Below the pieces are notes generated by a model, which had not been told where the DNA came from, ran no database searches, and worked only from the letters and a program-made list of their open reading frames with translations. Position numbers and translations under genes: made by a program. From Chrysoperla carnea (lineage: Eukaryota > Arthropoda > Insecta > Neuroptera > Chrysopidae), in NCBI RefSeq assembly GCF_905475395.1, contig NC_058342.1, positions 28,864,640 through 28,928,639 of the forward strand: DNA of 64,000 nt, in the 5' to 3' direction. Shown here piece after piece: positions 24,616 through 38,652 of this stretch (position 1 is its first letter; every line of letters starts with the position of its first letter).

Positions 24616-27239
24616 ACATTTTATGGTCGTAAATAGCTTCTCCAAATTGAGCTTGAAAGTTGGAAATAGGTATGAGAGTTCAGTTAGTATCAAGAATGTG
24701 CCCGTTTGGGGACAGCAAATTTTCACCCCCTCCATTCCATTTTTTTTTGAATAGAAGGCATTTCATGCTTTTGACAAAATATAAAAATCCCGTTTCAATA
24801 AAAAGCATCTAACAACAAGAAACATTAATTCAAGGGGGAATATGACTTTAGTGCTGGACTTTTACTGCTCATGAGTTTATTTAACTGTACATTACATTCG
24901 AATACTAAATCACAATGGACCTTAAAGCAAAATTGAAAATATGTAAATTCAAAATTTACCGACTAAATGGGCTTGAATAAAAAAGGTGCCTTTTTATTAT
25001 AGAATCATCTCCAGTGACTTATTCGATAATTGAAAGTAGACGAACGCCCTAAGAAAAATGACTCATATAATAAAATAATTCACTGAAAAAAATAAAACAT
25101 CGAAAGACCACTCCTAAATAAAATTTGAAACAAGTTTGATTCATCACGATGATAAAATTATTTTTGGGACGATGATTTTTATAAAAATTGTTGATATGTT
25201 TCTGTCATATGAAACAGGGACATATCCAATTGTAAATAAAAAGGGGGCTCAAATAAAACGAAATCATCAATTGATGATGAATTTTTGACATTTATTTAAG
25301 GTAAGATTGATATCTTTATGATCACTAAATATATGTAATGTGTAGACCAAGCCAATTAGACATTTAGTTAGTTAAATTTTGAATCAAGCTGTTTTTTAAC
25401 GTAATGTTGTAGGTTTAAGAATGATTTTTGGGACTTGTACTCTCACAGCCCCTGGCAAATCTTAATATACAAAAATCCTCTGTAACCACTCGACGGATTT
25501 CAATGAAATTTGGTTTATTTTTTGGTCCAACTTAAGATATAGAATTGAATCGATTAGTTGATTGATATTATTTATAGATTAAATTTTAATTCAGTATGAG
25601 TCGAAGATCCACCATTTGATGAACAGAGACGATTATAGTTAGAGTATTAATGATTGAAGATCGATATCTATATTATCAAATTTATAAGCATCACATGCAC
25701 ACAATATATTATATATTTTTGTAGTTGTGTGGTATTGTAAAGCTAAAAATAACTCATTACTTCACTACAAAGCATCTATTTGGTTTATATGTATGTACCG
25801 TGCAATAAACCAAAACTTTTTTACAATACTGTAAAGAGGACTTTCCAATAAAAAAACTTTCACTCCCGGAAGTCTATCTTTTTAGTATTTCGGGGGTCTG
25901 AAAGACTCTCAAAATGAAATAGACCATTTTTTTTGCAAGTTAAGACTTTTTAATTTATACATTTGTAAACAGAGTAGAGCTTACTTAAAATAGTTATTAA
26001 TTAAACAATTTAATTTTTTACATTTAAAAAACAACTTTTTACTTATGAAATTCTTATATTTTATCAAATAAGAATTAATTAATCGCTATTAATTATTTGT
26101 TACTTATTAAGAAATAAATAAAATATAGAATTGAAAATCTTATGCTCATTAGTGCTCTTATTTATAAATATTATTAAATAAACACTTAGTCTCTTTTAAT
26201 TCATTTTCTGAAAGTAGAAAAGTATTCCCTGAAAATTTCAGATCAATCCGATCAGTCTTGACTGTGATATACAACTGTTTTTTTAGCTTCGATAGGTGTC
26301 CAAGGCGTTAACTGAGCAGATTATTATTAGCATAGATTTTTTTTTTTTTAAATTAGTAAATGGGTAATATTTCTCTAACTGTTTAAAGCTATCTAAGTTA
26401 ATTAAAAAATATTTTTTAAGCGAGTCACTCATACCCGACTATTTGTAAAAGCTTGAGGAATTTAAAATATCAAAAATGAATCGAAACGTCTCATCTACTC
26501 CACATGCTTAATTATTTTTCGATTCATTCTTGATATTAAGCGCCTCTAGCGTAATTTTCCTGCCATTTTGGTGGCAGGATAAATCTGGTATAATTTTTAG
26601 AATTTTGATAGGATAATGACTTTTGATTTGATTTGGTAATTTTTAGGTAAAATTAACTTGACTTAAAAAACTTGAAATTTGTAACAAAATACCGAATTTG
26701 TACTCATTTATGGCCAAATATCAAATATTGACTCATTTGTCCTAATGAAAGCTATCATCTACTGCCTCCTCTTTGGATTTCTATGGATACGGGCATGAAA
26801 TGAAACTAAATTATGTTAAATATATGTTATTAGCTGAGATTGTTACAGCATCCAACCCTAACAAACTGAGGTCTTTATTCAGATATATATATTATAATAT
26901 TATATGGATCTCTGTGGTGAATGACCCGGGCGATAAAAACCTGTTTACCAATCTTGTTTGGTCAGTGCAAAACATTTTTGCGTTTTAAAATAATTATTTG
27001 CAAATAATAATGAATATCGATTGTCCGAAATTATGGTGTTTTTAATCAAATCAACTTTGTTTGCAACAAAACGAAACATATACATAATCGCTTTAGTGTC
27101 TGTATATGTTATTACATACAAACAATTTTTAGGTACATTTCTTCCGGAAAATATAGACTTTTGCACTGTATTTAAGGTCAACCGGAAGGGCTGCTGATGA
27201 GCTTTAAATTTTGAAGTTTTCCGATGTTCAATTCAATTT

Positions 27240-27597
27240 ATTCATTCTTTTTTTAAACAATACAAATATTGTACAGAACATGTCATAAAAAGAGGATAGG
27301 GAAAATGCAAGAAGAAGGGAAAGGCATGCAGCTATGGCTGACTTTGTTAGATACTATCCCGGTATTAATCGAACTATCGATACTATCCCGGTTTTGACCG
27401 AATTCTACTTCTTCTAAGTTGCATATCATGTTTTTATTTATTTACTTATTATCAAGATCCTCGTTATTATAAATGATAACAGATCCAAAACACATGTTAT
27501 TATATGTGATACTATGTATGAAATTGACTTACTCTATGTACTACAATGTATATTAAAAGAGCAAATAAAGAATTGAATTGAATTGAATTGAATTGAA
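27240..27597 (+). mobile_element. probable non-LTR retrotransposon 3' end with (GAATT)n tail
   Basis: An untranslated-looking stretch ends AGAGCAAATAAAGAATTG and four further GAATT units at 27571-27594. A poly(A)-like signal followed by a short tandem tail is typical of LINE 3' ends. No coding part is recognisable, so the clade is unknown. Confidence 0.5.
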
Positions 27598-28649
27598 CTT
27601 ATAAATTTATTATACAGGCGAATTGCCTGGTTTCGAGATCCTAAATCTACATATTTGTAATCGCATAAGGGGTTCACATAACTACCCTGCTGTCTTGTTT
27701 AACAATTTAACAACAACTTTATTCGTATTGAAATAATTTTTACTCTTGAGGGAAATATATGTCCTAAGTGATGGAGCTCTTCCGCTCGCCAGTTTTTTTG
27801 TTGCAGAGTACGTTTTGCATAAATTTGAATTTGTTTAAACAAATTTATTTAAATTTTATTTTCTTCCAAAAATAATTTTTTTTTACCTGCATGTATATTA
27901 TAATATATACTTATCATATTTGTAACGCTTAGAAATAAAATGAACAGAAAGAAATAGTCGGTATCATTTCTGGTGCATTAAGTTTCCTTTTGTATTCAGT
28001 TTCACCCTCCTCGCCACGAGAATGTGGAGGTGATTACTTGGAGGTAATTTTATATGCGCTGATCACTAATTTTTGGGTCATTTTGCTCCCATAGGTGAGG
28101 AAAAAACGATATGTGGTCTTTTTTGAATTGAACATGTAAATTTAGGTTTTCTTGAGTCTAGTTTTAAACAGAAGGATTAGATCAAAAAAATTTTCAGACA
28201 AAAATTGTAGATAGAGTATATTCGCACAATTTTCTGCCAACTAAAGGTCATTTAAATGTCTTGGGGCCCAGATATGTCCATTTTAAAATAAAATGTATGC
28301 CGGGAAACATAGTGGTTTTTATATTTTTATGGTATCACTTCGTTTTTGGTTTTTTTAAATAGTTTAACTTCCGGCGTCAAAACAACCATTTCCGGAAAAT
28401 CGTAAAAATGATTATTTATACCAAAAAATGCAGTTATTAAAAAAAAAAAAAAAAAAAATAGGTCTTGTAGATTTAGGTCAGTATAACCTAAAAATTCCAC
28501 CCATTGTAAGTTATGTCTATTGTAGGTATAGTCACCAGTTCTGAGAAATCCACAATTGATGAAACAGGTTATTCTTTTTTATTATCTGTTTATAATTCTT
28601 CCCAAAAACTATGGCTGTTGAACCGGGCAATGGCGCTAATTTTTGTAAT

Positions 28650-28795
28650 AATATTTAAAAAACCAATTGACGTAAGAATTATTAAAATCAACCCGTGAAT
28701 TTGGTCTCTAGATTGCCTGAAAGAAACACATATACATACAAGGCTGACAAGCACATTACCACACCTTTGTGTCGCGCAGTCGGATAATAAGTTCA
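28650..28795 (+). repeat. dispersed retroelement-like tail (family D)
   Basis: Contains CAATTGACGTAAGAATTA, TTTGGTCTCTAG, CACATATACATACAAG, CACATTACCACACCTTTGTG and TCGCGCAGTCGGATAA. The same ordered blocks occur at 52995-53155 and partly at 13660-13735, 36010-36075 and 56867-56912. CATACATACA-type runs before a fixed end recall RTE-type LINE 3' ends; this assignment is tentative. Confidence 0.55.
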
Positions 28796-29292
28796 AACTA
28801 TTTGAAATAGACAATATTTATAACCTTAATCTTGATTAAAAATTTGTTTTGATTAATAAAATAAATGATTTATTGTTGTGAAGTTATCAGTAGATCAGCA
28901 ACAAAAAAAATGTTTACTTTAAACAAGATCATTTTTTGTTTGTTTTCAGAACTGGTTTTTTTTTTGGATATCAAAAAAATTAAACAATTCTATTTTATGA
29001 ATGTTATTATAAGTATTTTGACATAACAATTATCAAACAATATCCATAGCTTTGCTACCCACCCTCTCTCTTGATTTGGTATAAATTTTCTCCTTAAAAA
29101 CTATTCCTCTATTTCTCTTTGTTCTTAAGGGTTTGGAGTGATGTAAATGATGAATTTAACTCATTTTTAAATCCTATTTCTGCAGACTTAACTGAGCATT
29201 CTTTGATAAAAATGAGTTGATCAATGAATTTCAGTGGTAAAAAAATTAATTTTCTCTCCTCCATGCAGAAAGTGTCAACTTTCTGTCCACAG

Positions 29293-29503
29293 CAGCGTTG
29301 CCAACCCAAAATCTGTTTAGGTGGTAGATATGATTTAAAAAGTTGGTATGTAGTTTTCAACAAATTCTGCTTAAAAGTTGGTAGATCTTATCTTAGATCT
29401 AGATACTTCGAGTTACACAAAGTTGGTAACCTACCAACTTTCTATTCTAAAGACACTAAAAGTTGGTAGATCTACCTAAAAGTTGGTAGAGTTGGTAACG
29501 CTA
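29293..29503. mobile_element. hAT-type MITE with 8-bp target duplication
   Basis: Termini CAGCGTTGCCAAC and, inverted, TAGCGTTACCAAC, close to the CAG-GGTTGCCAAC form common in hAT elements. Flanked by GTCCACAG (29285-29292) and GTCCACTG (29504-29511), an 8-bp duplication with one mismatch. The interior carries several AAAGTTGGTAG or similar repeats. No transposase. Confidence 0.8.
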
Positions 29504-32500
29504 GTCCACTGTGTAAAACTAAGTTGCCGCTTTCCGCCTACGTCGGGGAGGAATAGTATACACACTACGGGAGCAAATAAAGAATGTGAAGATGGAGCTA
29601 TGTACCCTAGATGAAGCCCAACTTTTTTAGCGGTTGTTATACATTACTTGTATAATGTATATCATTTGAAAAATTTTGGAGCATTTTTTGTTGAAATCTA
29701 CCCTGGTTCTACAGATGCATAACCTAAATCCTTTCTTTAACGATTTACAATTCAAATAATTGATATCACGAGTATTAGTTTTTTGATTTTTTCAAGATGA
29801 AACGAAGGTCAACTTCAACTATTTAAAAAGAAACCATATTTTTTAAAGCAGATTCATTTTCAATGCTTGTTTTTTCCGAGGTCAACCATCGATAGTTATA
29901 TAATATAGCGCATTTACATAACTACAGCTAATCAAATTAATTATATAAAAAAGAAATATTTGATTTATTGTATGTTCGTTGGTAATGGATAAACTGAAAA
30001 ACTACTGGACCGATTAAAAAAATGCGTTCAGCTGTAGGAAGCTACATTATCAGCGTAGAGTAGGCTGGATTTAATTTTTTTTTTTAGCAAATTTAATTTG
30101 AGCAAAAAAAGAAAATCTTAAAAATTTTAACGATAAAATGAAATAAATAAATACATTATTTATATCATTTAGTTTAGCTAATTAAAATGTTATTAAAATG
30201 ATTTTATTTTAATTTTTAAATGCTTCAAAAAGTGTATTATAAGCGTGGGATCTGTTGTTCAATAACAATAAATATTAATATCTGAATTTTTAATATATTA
30301 TGAATATTAAAATTTAAATAAAAAAACCCGACACTTTTAGTTTCGTTAAAAATACGCAACAATACAGTAAATAAGCCAGAAAATACCATTAAATGTGGGA
30401 AGGTGGAGGAACAGCTCCGATTTAAAAAATTTTTGTTTGCACGTGTTCCTTAGACCTTCGGGAACATTCAGTCACACTAACTTCTGCACAAATAGTAACA
30501 GTGATAAAAAAATTTAAAAAATTCTAAATTTAACTCCGGAAATCATCTTACAAGGGTTTCCGAGATCACTGATAATGAATTCGAGGCTAAAAAACAAATT
30601 AAGGTAGTGGAAACCCATTAATCACCCCAAGAAGTGACAGAGATAAAAAAATTTAATAAATTCACAATTTCACCTCAGAAATCGTCTCTTGTAGGTTTTT
30701 GGAGTCGCTGATTACGAATCCGAGGTCAAAAGTAACTGAAGATGGTTTCATTGCCATTAAAACTATCCCTACAGGTAAAGTTCTAAATTTCACTAATAAT
30801 TTTTCAAATTTTCCAAGATCCTAAGAAAATGTGATTTTTTGGGAAAATCCTTAGGTTATTTTCTTACACCACAATTTAAAGAAAGTTATCCACAAGAGTA
30901 TGATGGTTTAAATCTACCATATTTAGGTTAAAAAGTTTCAAAAATATTTATAAAAAATTTTTAAGTGTAATGAACGGTTCTTAAGTATATTTCCCCCGTA
31001 TTCACAGAAAAACTTCTGTGGGATTGGCTAAAATATTACGTCAATTTATAAAAAAAATACGTAGAATCAATTACCTACGAAATTCTGTTGAATATTGATA
31101 CCTAATTCTTGAAATTTGGCAAATACATACGGCTTCAGGCTAAATGAAGATTGTGGGTCTACATAATTATTCCAGGTCAAACTTATACACATACAAACAG
31201 CAATATATAATATACGGTTTACATTTCGGTGACCCAACATAATTGGACCAAGTACTGTTAATTTTTCGCACCTTCTCATAATAAATAACATGACTTCTCA
31301 TCTTGTGTAGTGCAGAAAAAAAAACTCGTTTGCAACACAAAAAAAAAAAAAATACATCGTAAATTGGACAACTTCGCATGGGTCAAGGGCCTAATTAAAA
31401 TATTCGTGCAATTTAAAAAAAATAATATGTATTAGCAATTTGTTGTTTATATTTATTTTTTAATAATATTTTTTTACAAAGTGGTCCATTTTAAGTGTGC
31501 ACTGCCAAGGTACGATTGGACTGTTTGATTATTTTAAAGATTAAAGTAGTTCGGCCACCACATGTCTAGTCAAGTAAGCAACTAATTTATATTTATTGAA
31601 TTTAAATCTAAGTTATGAATAAATATAATATTTGTATCACGTAAATGTTTTTTAATGCTTTAAAAATATCGTAAAACATAAAATTTATATGTCAATTTGA
31701 CTAGTTTTTGACGTTTAAACGTCAAGTAACCAAAGTTTTTTTTTATGTTTTCTTTTTGGAAAGCGCTTTTTTGAATAAACAGAATCTGTGATAAATTTTC
31801 TTCATGATGAAAACTTTTTTGAAGCTCAATCATCGATTAATTTTTGTACAATTAACATTATTATGAGGTCTTCCATTAGGTACTGTGTTAAAAATCACAA
31901 TTTTAAAATGTATTGCTTGAGGTATAATGAGGTATAAACATGTGGTAATTTCGATAACTGACTCAGACAACATAAAAAACTTTAAACGCATTTTTCTCGA
32001 AACTATGTTTTGCTCCTTAACTACCAAAAAAATGTTTAAACCAAGCTAATACGTTCAAAGTGAATAAATGAAACTTGTGTTAAAGAAATATGAAAAACTA
32101 TTACAGAAAAATTATATTAATCAAGAAAATTGTAATTACAAATAAATTTTATCGTCTAGTATTTGAATAATTTGAGCATAAATTATGTAATCGGAGTAAT
32201 AAATGTAGCTCAACCGAATATATCTTCAAAATTTTTTTTATATCAATAATAAATATAAAACTATTCACATTAATATTCATATTATTGATATTTAATTGGA
32301 TAAAAATATGTAAATTAATCAAATTAATTAATTAGACTTAATTTTGTCGATGTATCAAACACAATTTTGTTAATATTGTATAATCTTGGACCAATTTAGC
32401 TTTCTTGAATTTATAACAACGTTAAAAAAAATTAAATAATAACAAAATTTTATTAAAAAAACAAAAACGTAATTTGTAGGCTTAAACGTAGAATATTATT

Positions 32501-33832
32501 CTACTTTTTTCATTTCTTAAAAAAAGATTATGACTTATTAAAGGGTATGGAATTTTAAGTCATTTTAGAAAGAAAGAAAAATATTTGTATAATTCGGCTA
32601 AGAATAAAAAAAACTTCGTATTTTTATGTAATAATACATTTAACAAAGCGTTAAATGAAAACCCTGCACCTGAGAAACATTTTTCGTAGAATTATTATTT
32701 AGAAAACCTTCTTTTTCTATTCGATTTCTATCAAGGGCTATTACTTAAAGAATCCATAATATTTGAGATTCTTTCTGTGGTATCTAATTGGAAAAAACCT
32801 TCTTGATAAAATTACAGCAATATTTTAAAAATAAATCACCAAATAATTTTGAATAAATAAAATTATAAATAAAACAACTCCTTTTTTTACTTTTAAGTGA
32901 AATAATCTATTTTTTATATTTAATTTTTTTCAATAAAAGTCAAATTGGACATAATATATTGAAAAATAAAACAGAAAGGTTAGATTTAAAATAACTATTA
33001 GTAAAAATAAATCATAATAAAGTTACAAAATTTTTTGTATTTTGTTTATCGTAAATCATGGGTTGCGTTCACAGAATGACTTGGATCTTAGAGACAATCT
33101 AACAAACGTCATTTAACTCAATATTTAGATAGCATTCAACAATTGACATCCAACACTATTAAAAACAATTGCAAAAACATAAAAAATATTCTAAAATAGC
33201 TTTATTTATGTAAAAAAACCAAAGAAACAATTTTTAATTAGAAAAAAAAAATTAACTACAGAGAAGTAATAAATATTTCGCGGTAAAGTATTAATAATAA
33301 GTTTTCATTGAAATTTCTTCATTTGTATTTGAAACTTTAAATAAAAAATACATGAGAACTTGATAAGTCAAAATACACAGTAAAAAAAAACGCATGGATT
33401 AAAATAAATTGAAAGAAAATGAAATCGAATCAAATCGAAAATCAAATATAATTTTTCCCAATATTTTAATTATGCTTCGAACTGTCAAAATAAATTACGC
33501 ATGCGTCAAATATAAGCAATTTCAAATTTTGCAAAAAATTTTATCATAATTTTTATGATCCACTTAGTACAAAAACAAAATTAATATTAACGGTAAATTT
33601 TAAAACAATTGACTGTTTTGATTATTCCACAAAATAATATATTCAAGAATTCTTAGCAACTGATTCATCCGCAAAAAAAAAACAACACTCAATCGATTTT
33701 CATTTTGAGTCCTGAAATCACTTCGGTCCCAACGCAAAAAATTAAAAAATTTTCCAAAATTTCTCCGAAATGATTCTTCTTCACTTAAATCAATAAAGCC
33801 ACCAAGAAAAAGTATTAAAAAAATGAGAATAC

Positions 33833-33977
33833 CTTCTAAAATAATTGAGTCTTCCGTTTCGTAACGTCCTTGATCAATGTAAAAACTATTTTGAGCATTG
33901 ATAACGAGAACCAGAATACTCAAAACAATAAACCACAGGCACAACCATTTCGTTAAATAAAAATTCGTCTCAAACAT
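33833..33977 (-). CDS. candidate signal-peptide exon (first coding exon of the clip protease, or a separate small protein)
   Basis: The minus-strand ATG at 33977 opens a frame whose first 28 residues are a clear signal peptide (charged start, then WLCLWFIVLSILVLVINA, cleavage expected before QNSFYID). At codon 49 (GAA G/GTATTC) a possible donor leaves one base. That is exactly what the split first codon at 22504 needs, giving GTA (Val), and the join would make a 512-residue protease. The donor is not strong and the intron would be 11.3 kb. The frame stays open to 33600 (125 residues) with a second hydrophobic run, so a separate short protein is the alternative. An acceptor-like TATTACAG lies just upstream of the ATG. 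Confidence 0.4.
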
Positions 33978-36289
33978 AATATTTTAGACTGTAATATTGG
34001 ATTGTTTTTGTTTTGGGTAAACACACTTGAACCGTTGAACAATAATAAATAAACTGAGTATATGTGAGATTTGCTTTTGCTATTTAATATGTGTCTTCAG
34101 AGACAGAAGAACAACAAGGCTCATCGATGGTGAACCAATGATAATCGCTTCTTTACTTCTTAAGACATGATATTGCATTCCGTTCAATGTTAATAAAATG
34201 TTGAATGCCGTGGTATTTTTGAAGTAGGGGAAATTATAATGGATATTGACTTTAATATGTTGGACAAATTAAACCACCTTTTTGTTGTCTTATTTTTTTT
34301 TGCTATGTTCATTGATTATTTCTTTTATATTAGTACAAGAAATGGAGAGTTTCAGTTCAAAAATTTTAAGGACTTGCAAAAATTGGCTATGGGTGGTTCT
34401 ACATGCGTTTCCACCTTAGAAAAGTTACAAAACCAAAGATTAAAAACAATCTTTAACCGGAGACTATAATTTATATTTTTCCGTTGTATTAAAACCAAAG
34501 AGGTTATATATAACGTAGAGGCTTAAAAGTATAGAAAACGCAATAACTGAATTATTGGCCGCTTAAAAAGAGACCGAAAAAAGGTACCGTCTTCCCTCTT
34601 TGTCTCTCAGCCTATCAAAGGGCTATTTGCGTACTTTTTTTAGGCCTCTCTCTATAACGATCATCCGTTTGGAGGCCACATTACGCGGTTCTATTTTATT
34701 AATTCTATGATTAAAACGAAAGTTAAATGCTTTAATGTACGGTTTTTGAATTGGAAAATTGATAAAATTAAATATCATGAAAAAATAGCATTTTTCAGCC
34801 AATTTTGATGCTAGTCTACATTAAAATTTTTGGAACGAAGTTTCTTAATTAGGTTTGCAAGGGTGAGCGAACTGGAACAAATCGTCACATAAGAATGGTT
34901 TGATAACTAAAGATAACTAAAAATTTATAGAGCAATCGAATTAAGTCAAAGCACCATGTAGAAAACACTTAATTAAATAGTAATTTATTGTCATAGTAAA
35001 TATGATGTTTTTAATTTCAGTTGAAGAAAAAGTAAACTTCTTTCCTTTCGAGATCCTACGGCCGCGCTCTTTTTTAAGTTGATGTATACTTTTCAAGTTG
35101 GTGGAGGGAAACTGGTTTCTATAATTTTCGTTTTCCATTTCTCATTTTTTCCTAAACTCTACTTGACACCAACTTTAACTTGTTATTTTTCATCCTTTCA
35201 TATATAACCAAATTTTAAACATTAAATTTTAAGTCTCTTTTCCTTGGACTAGTTTTTATTGTCTTTTTTGCTGCTTTGATACATATATATATATATTTTA
35301 TTACGACTGACATTGTTACGGTCAGAGGTTGGAGGGGGGTTTTATTTTTTTTGGGGTCAAAAACCAAGTCACTTGTTTTTGGAAGATGACTAAAATATTG
35401 GTAAACTTTTTTTGGGAAGTGACTTCTCTTATGGTGCATATGAATGCTTCGAATCAGTTATACTTAAATTGCTTATTTTCCCAAATTCTTCCTGTTCTTT
35501 CATGCCAGTGTTTAAGTAAAGTAGCTGCTTGAGATTTCAATTGAAAGCTTGTGGGCTGTAACGCCATCTTGGGAAACCAGAGTTGAGCTTAGTATTGCGG
35601 ATGAAATGTTGAAATTCCTAAAGTATTATTTTTTGCAATTCACTTCGGTAGCAAAATTTTCCTCCGATTATCCTTGTGGCTATGCAGATCAGATTCTTTT
35701 TATGATTCGCTAGGCCCTTCTTTTAAACATTGTCAGTTTTTCAGTTCATTATTTGCTAATTTATTTTCCGATGTCTTTCAGTCCGCTTGGAAAACTACGC
35801 CCCAATATTTCATATGATCAATTCTCTAGGACTTAGTATTGACATAGCACCTGATAAATCGTCTTTTATTAATTTCGATAAATTTCGAACTACATCGTAA
35901 TTATTTGTATTCAGTCTCATTCTGTCAGAAGTTCTCCTAGTTAGCACTTAAACATAAGATTTCCAGGTACACATCATACGAATTCAGGTTTCGTCAACCT
36001 TTAAATTTACAAATAAAAACACATACATACACACATACAAGATACACGCGAAAATCATAATCACTCCTTGACAGTCGGGTAAAAAAGAAGCGTAATTAAT
36101 ACACAAGGTATGACGATTTTTAAAGACTAAAATTGATAACTGACTGCCGAAAGTCAAAATGATATATAATTTGAATTTATTTTGAAATTTAGAGCGCTTT
36201 ACAACTTCTCGGAAACACTGAAGCATAGTATTTTTTATGAAAAAAGCGTACATTATTTATTTTCAAATGGTTCCGTAGGTTAAATTTAC

Positions 36290-36640
36290 ATCCATGTTAT
36301 AGAGATATCAAAGTTGGATAACACAGCCAAATATTATCCAATTTGAATGGAATTTTTTTTTAAACCCAATTTGGAACCAGGGCCCCAAATTCTTGATACC
36401 TATTACAGTATGGATAAATTTGACCAGAAATTTGAAAAGTATGGCCGAAATTTAGTATGATTACATACTTGGTTTATCAAAATTGGATATAATTTGGACC
36501 TAGGTGATAAAGCAAAATAAAATTTTTTGGATTTTAATGACGTCATAAAGTTAAAAAAATCGATGTTGGGATAACACCGCCAACCAATGAGTAAGGAATT
36601 TTTTTTGAAATCTATTAATTTTGGGCTTGATGCAAAATTG
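36290..36640 (-). repeat. diverged reverse copy of the 316-bp repeat
   Basis: On the minus strand it shares the ordered landmarks of the array: TGACGTCA before AAAATCCAAAAAATT, ATCCAATTTTGATAAACCAA, GTATGTAATC, then CATACTTTTCAAATTT and GGGCCCTGGTTCC. Confidence 0.75.
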
Positions 36641-38439
36641 ATCAAACATTGATCTCTACCGGTTGCAAAATGGGAATAAAAGCTCGTGTGGGACTATTTG
36701 CAGTGTTGTTTCTTAAAATTTTGTGTTCCAGGTATGATATCCTAAAATAAACTGTGCCAGTATTATTGGTTTTTTTAAATTTATTTTTTTTAAATAAATT
36801 TTTGGATCAGACACATATCAACCCACTCTTTTAATACTAAAATTTTGACCACACCTAAATTAGAGGGGTGCTTAAATTTTGTTATGATTATAAATATTTT
36901 TTCTCTCCACATAAATCCAAAAAATGATTCACTATATAATATTATTGTTGCAATTTTTATTAATCTAGTTGATTGTTTCTTCTTGAATAATACCGATTGG
37001 CTATGATAAATGATCCATACATATTTTGATTGTGGTCATGGACAATCACAATTTCACAGCTAATCTCATATTTTTCCAGTTCTTTTTAGTACCAATTAAA
37101 GATTACCCACCCTTTTAAAATTTTTTTTTATCTGCATCACAAAGATTATTTTGTTCGATTTTACCGATGTCGGAGTTTTATGAATTGATAGACAGGGCTA
37201 TCTTAACAATATTGAGGACCGGGTGCAAAAGTCCTGCATGTCTTTGTATCATTATACATGTATCATTTTTTTAATTTAATACTTTTTCTTAAAAGTCCAA
37301 AATAAAGTTAGATCAATTATTAAAATTGAATTTTTCGGACCTTTAAAGTTGGTAAATTTTTTAATGATATCGTCTGCTTTTGATTCGATATTTGTTATTA
37401 CGTTATGGTTAATCGTAAATAATTTTTTTATTCTTTTCAATTTTCCAAAGAATTTTCGATTTCTGGTACTGTCATATAGACTTTGATTTAAGCTAATTTT
37501 AACTCACCAAAAACGACGCTTTTAGTTCATATTTATAGTTTTCAAAATATCACTTCTATTATAGGGAAATTAGAATCTGAATCTAGAAAAATGGACTTCT
37601 AATACTTTGGAAAACGTAAGTTTGGCAATCAAATAGACAGTATTTTTGAAATAACTTTAGAAAATAGATTTTTATGAAAAGAGGAATAAAAATTTAGTTT
37701 CGATTTTTTCGTAGTGTCAAACCTGAAATAGCTTCCAGATATCGCTATTCTTATAGGACGTCAATCGATATATCAAATATTATTTGACTAATCGTCAAAT
37801 TAACTCAATTTTTGTATTTTTGCACCAAATTTACCTCGAGGTATTATTAATTGAGGTATACATGGGGAACATGAATTGAATCAAATAATACAAAAATTGG
37901 TTCGTTTTATATTTATGAGAGAGTAGTTAGATTGCAAAATAACGTTTATCAAAGCTATTTCAAAACAAATATAATTTTTTGGACAAAAAAATTAGCCAGA
38001 CTTTTGATAGTTTATTAAAAATTTATTCAAGTAATTGATTACTAATGAAGTGCGTTTTGAAGGTTACAGATTAGATAATTTCTAAGTTTTATCACCTGAT
38101 TTGTTCGTTTGTTTCAGTTCTAATTAGAATAACAGACATGAAGGGTTGAGTAAATAGTCGATGTGATTTAACTAAATTATAAAAATGAAAATACCCAGCT
38201 CTCAAGAAAAACGTGACTATTCTTGGAAGCCATAATAGATTAAAAGAAGTAAAATTAACAAACTCTCGACCGATTTGGGAACTAATTTAAATCACAGATA
38301 AAAAAGAAACTATTGTTGAGCAGAAAAAATCAAAAAGAATTTTTTAATTTTTGATCCTTAATGTATTAAGATTTTAGAACAATTCATCGATCAAAAATAA
38401 ACGGCTAAATGATGTATTTTTGATTAAATCTTAATTTTT

Positions 38440-38652
38440 TGTACATACATATTTACAATTACATTTTTTGATGTGGGTGGAGTCGGTTATTTCGTTCTTA
38501 TCCAAGCGACGACAATGTGATCAATTCTGCACCCCCATTAATTATAATTTGTTCACACTGCCGCTGCCTGGACTCGAACTCGCAACTTCCTAGTCAGTAG
38601 CCAAAGGGACAAAGACTAACGCCTTAGACCGCTCGACCACTGAGCCGGATAT
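38440..38652 (-). mobile_element. tRNA-derived SINE, family B, copy 2 (reverse)
   Basis: The reverse strand reads GAGCGGTCTAAGGCGTTAG, then a B-box region diverged from copy 1 (GAGTTCGAGTCCAGGCAG), then CGGCAGTGTGAACAAATTAT and TTGTCGTCGCTTGGATAA, ending near CACCCACATCAAAAAATG. Confidence 0.85.

Larger units (their letters stand above)
22505..33832. other. 11-kb region without a supported gene (possibly a long protease intron)
   Basis: AT-rich and full of repeats: an ancient element at 22721-23143, a fold-back MITE (24404-24615), a LINE-like 3' end (27240-27597), a dispersed tail (28650-28795) and a hAT-type MITE (29293-29503). No open frame has recognisable protein character. If 33833-33977 is the protease first exon, all of this is intron. 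Confidence 0.5.

Noticed and set aside
36403-36645. 80-residue minus-strand frame
   Set aside because: Lies within a degenerate copy of the 316-bp repeat; other copies are not open.
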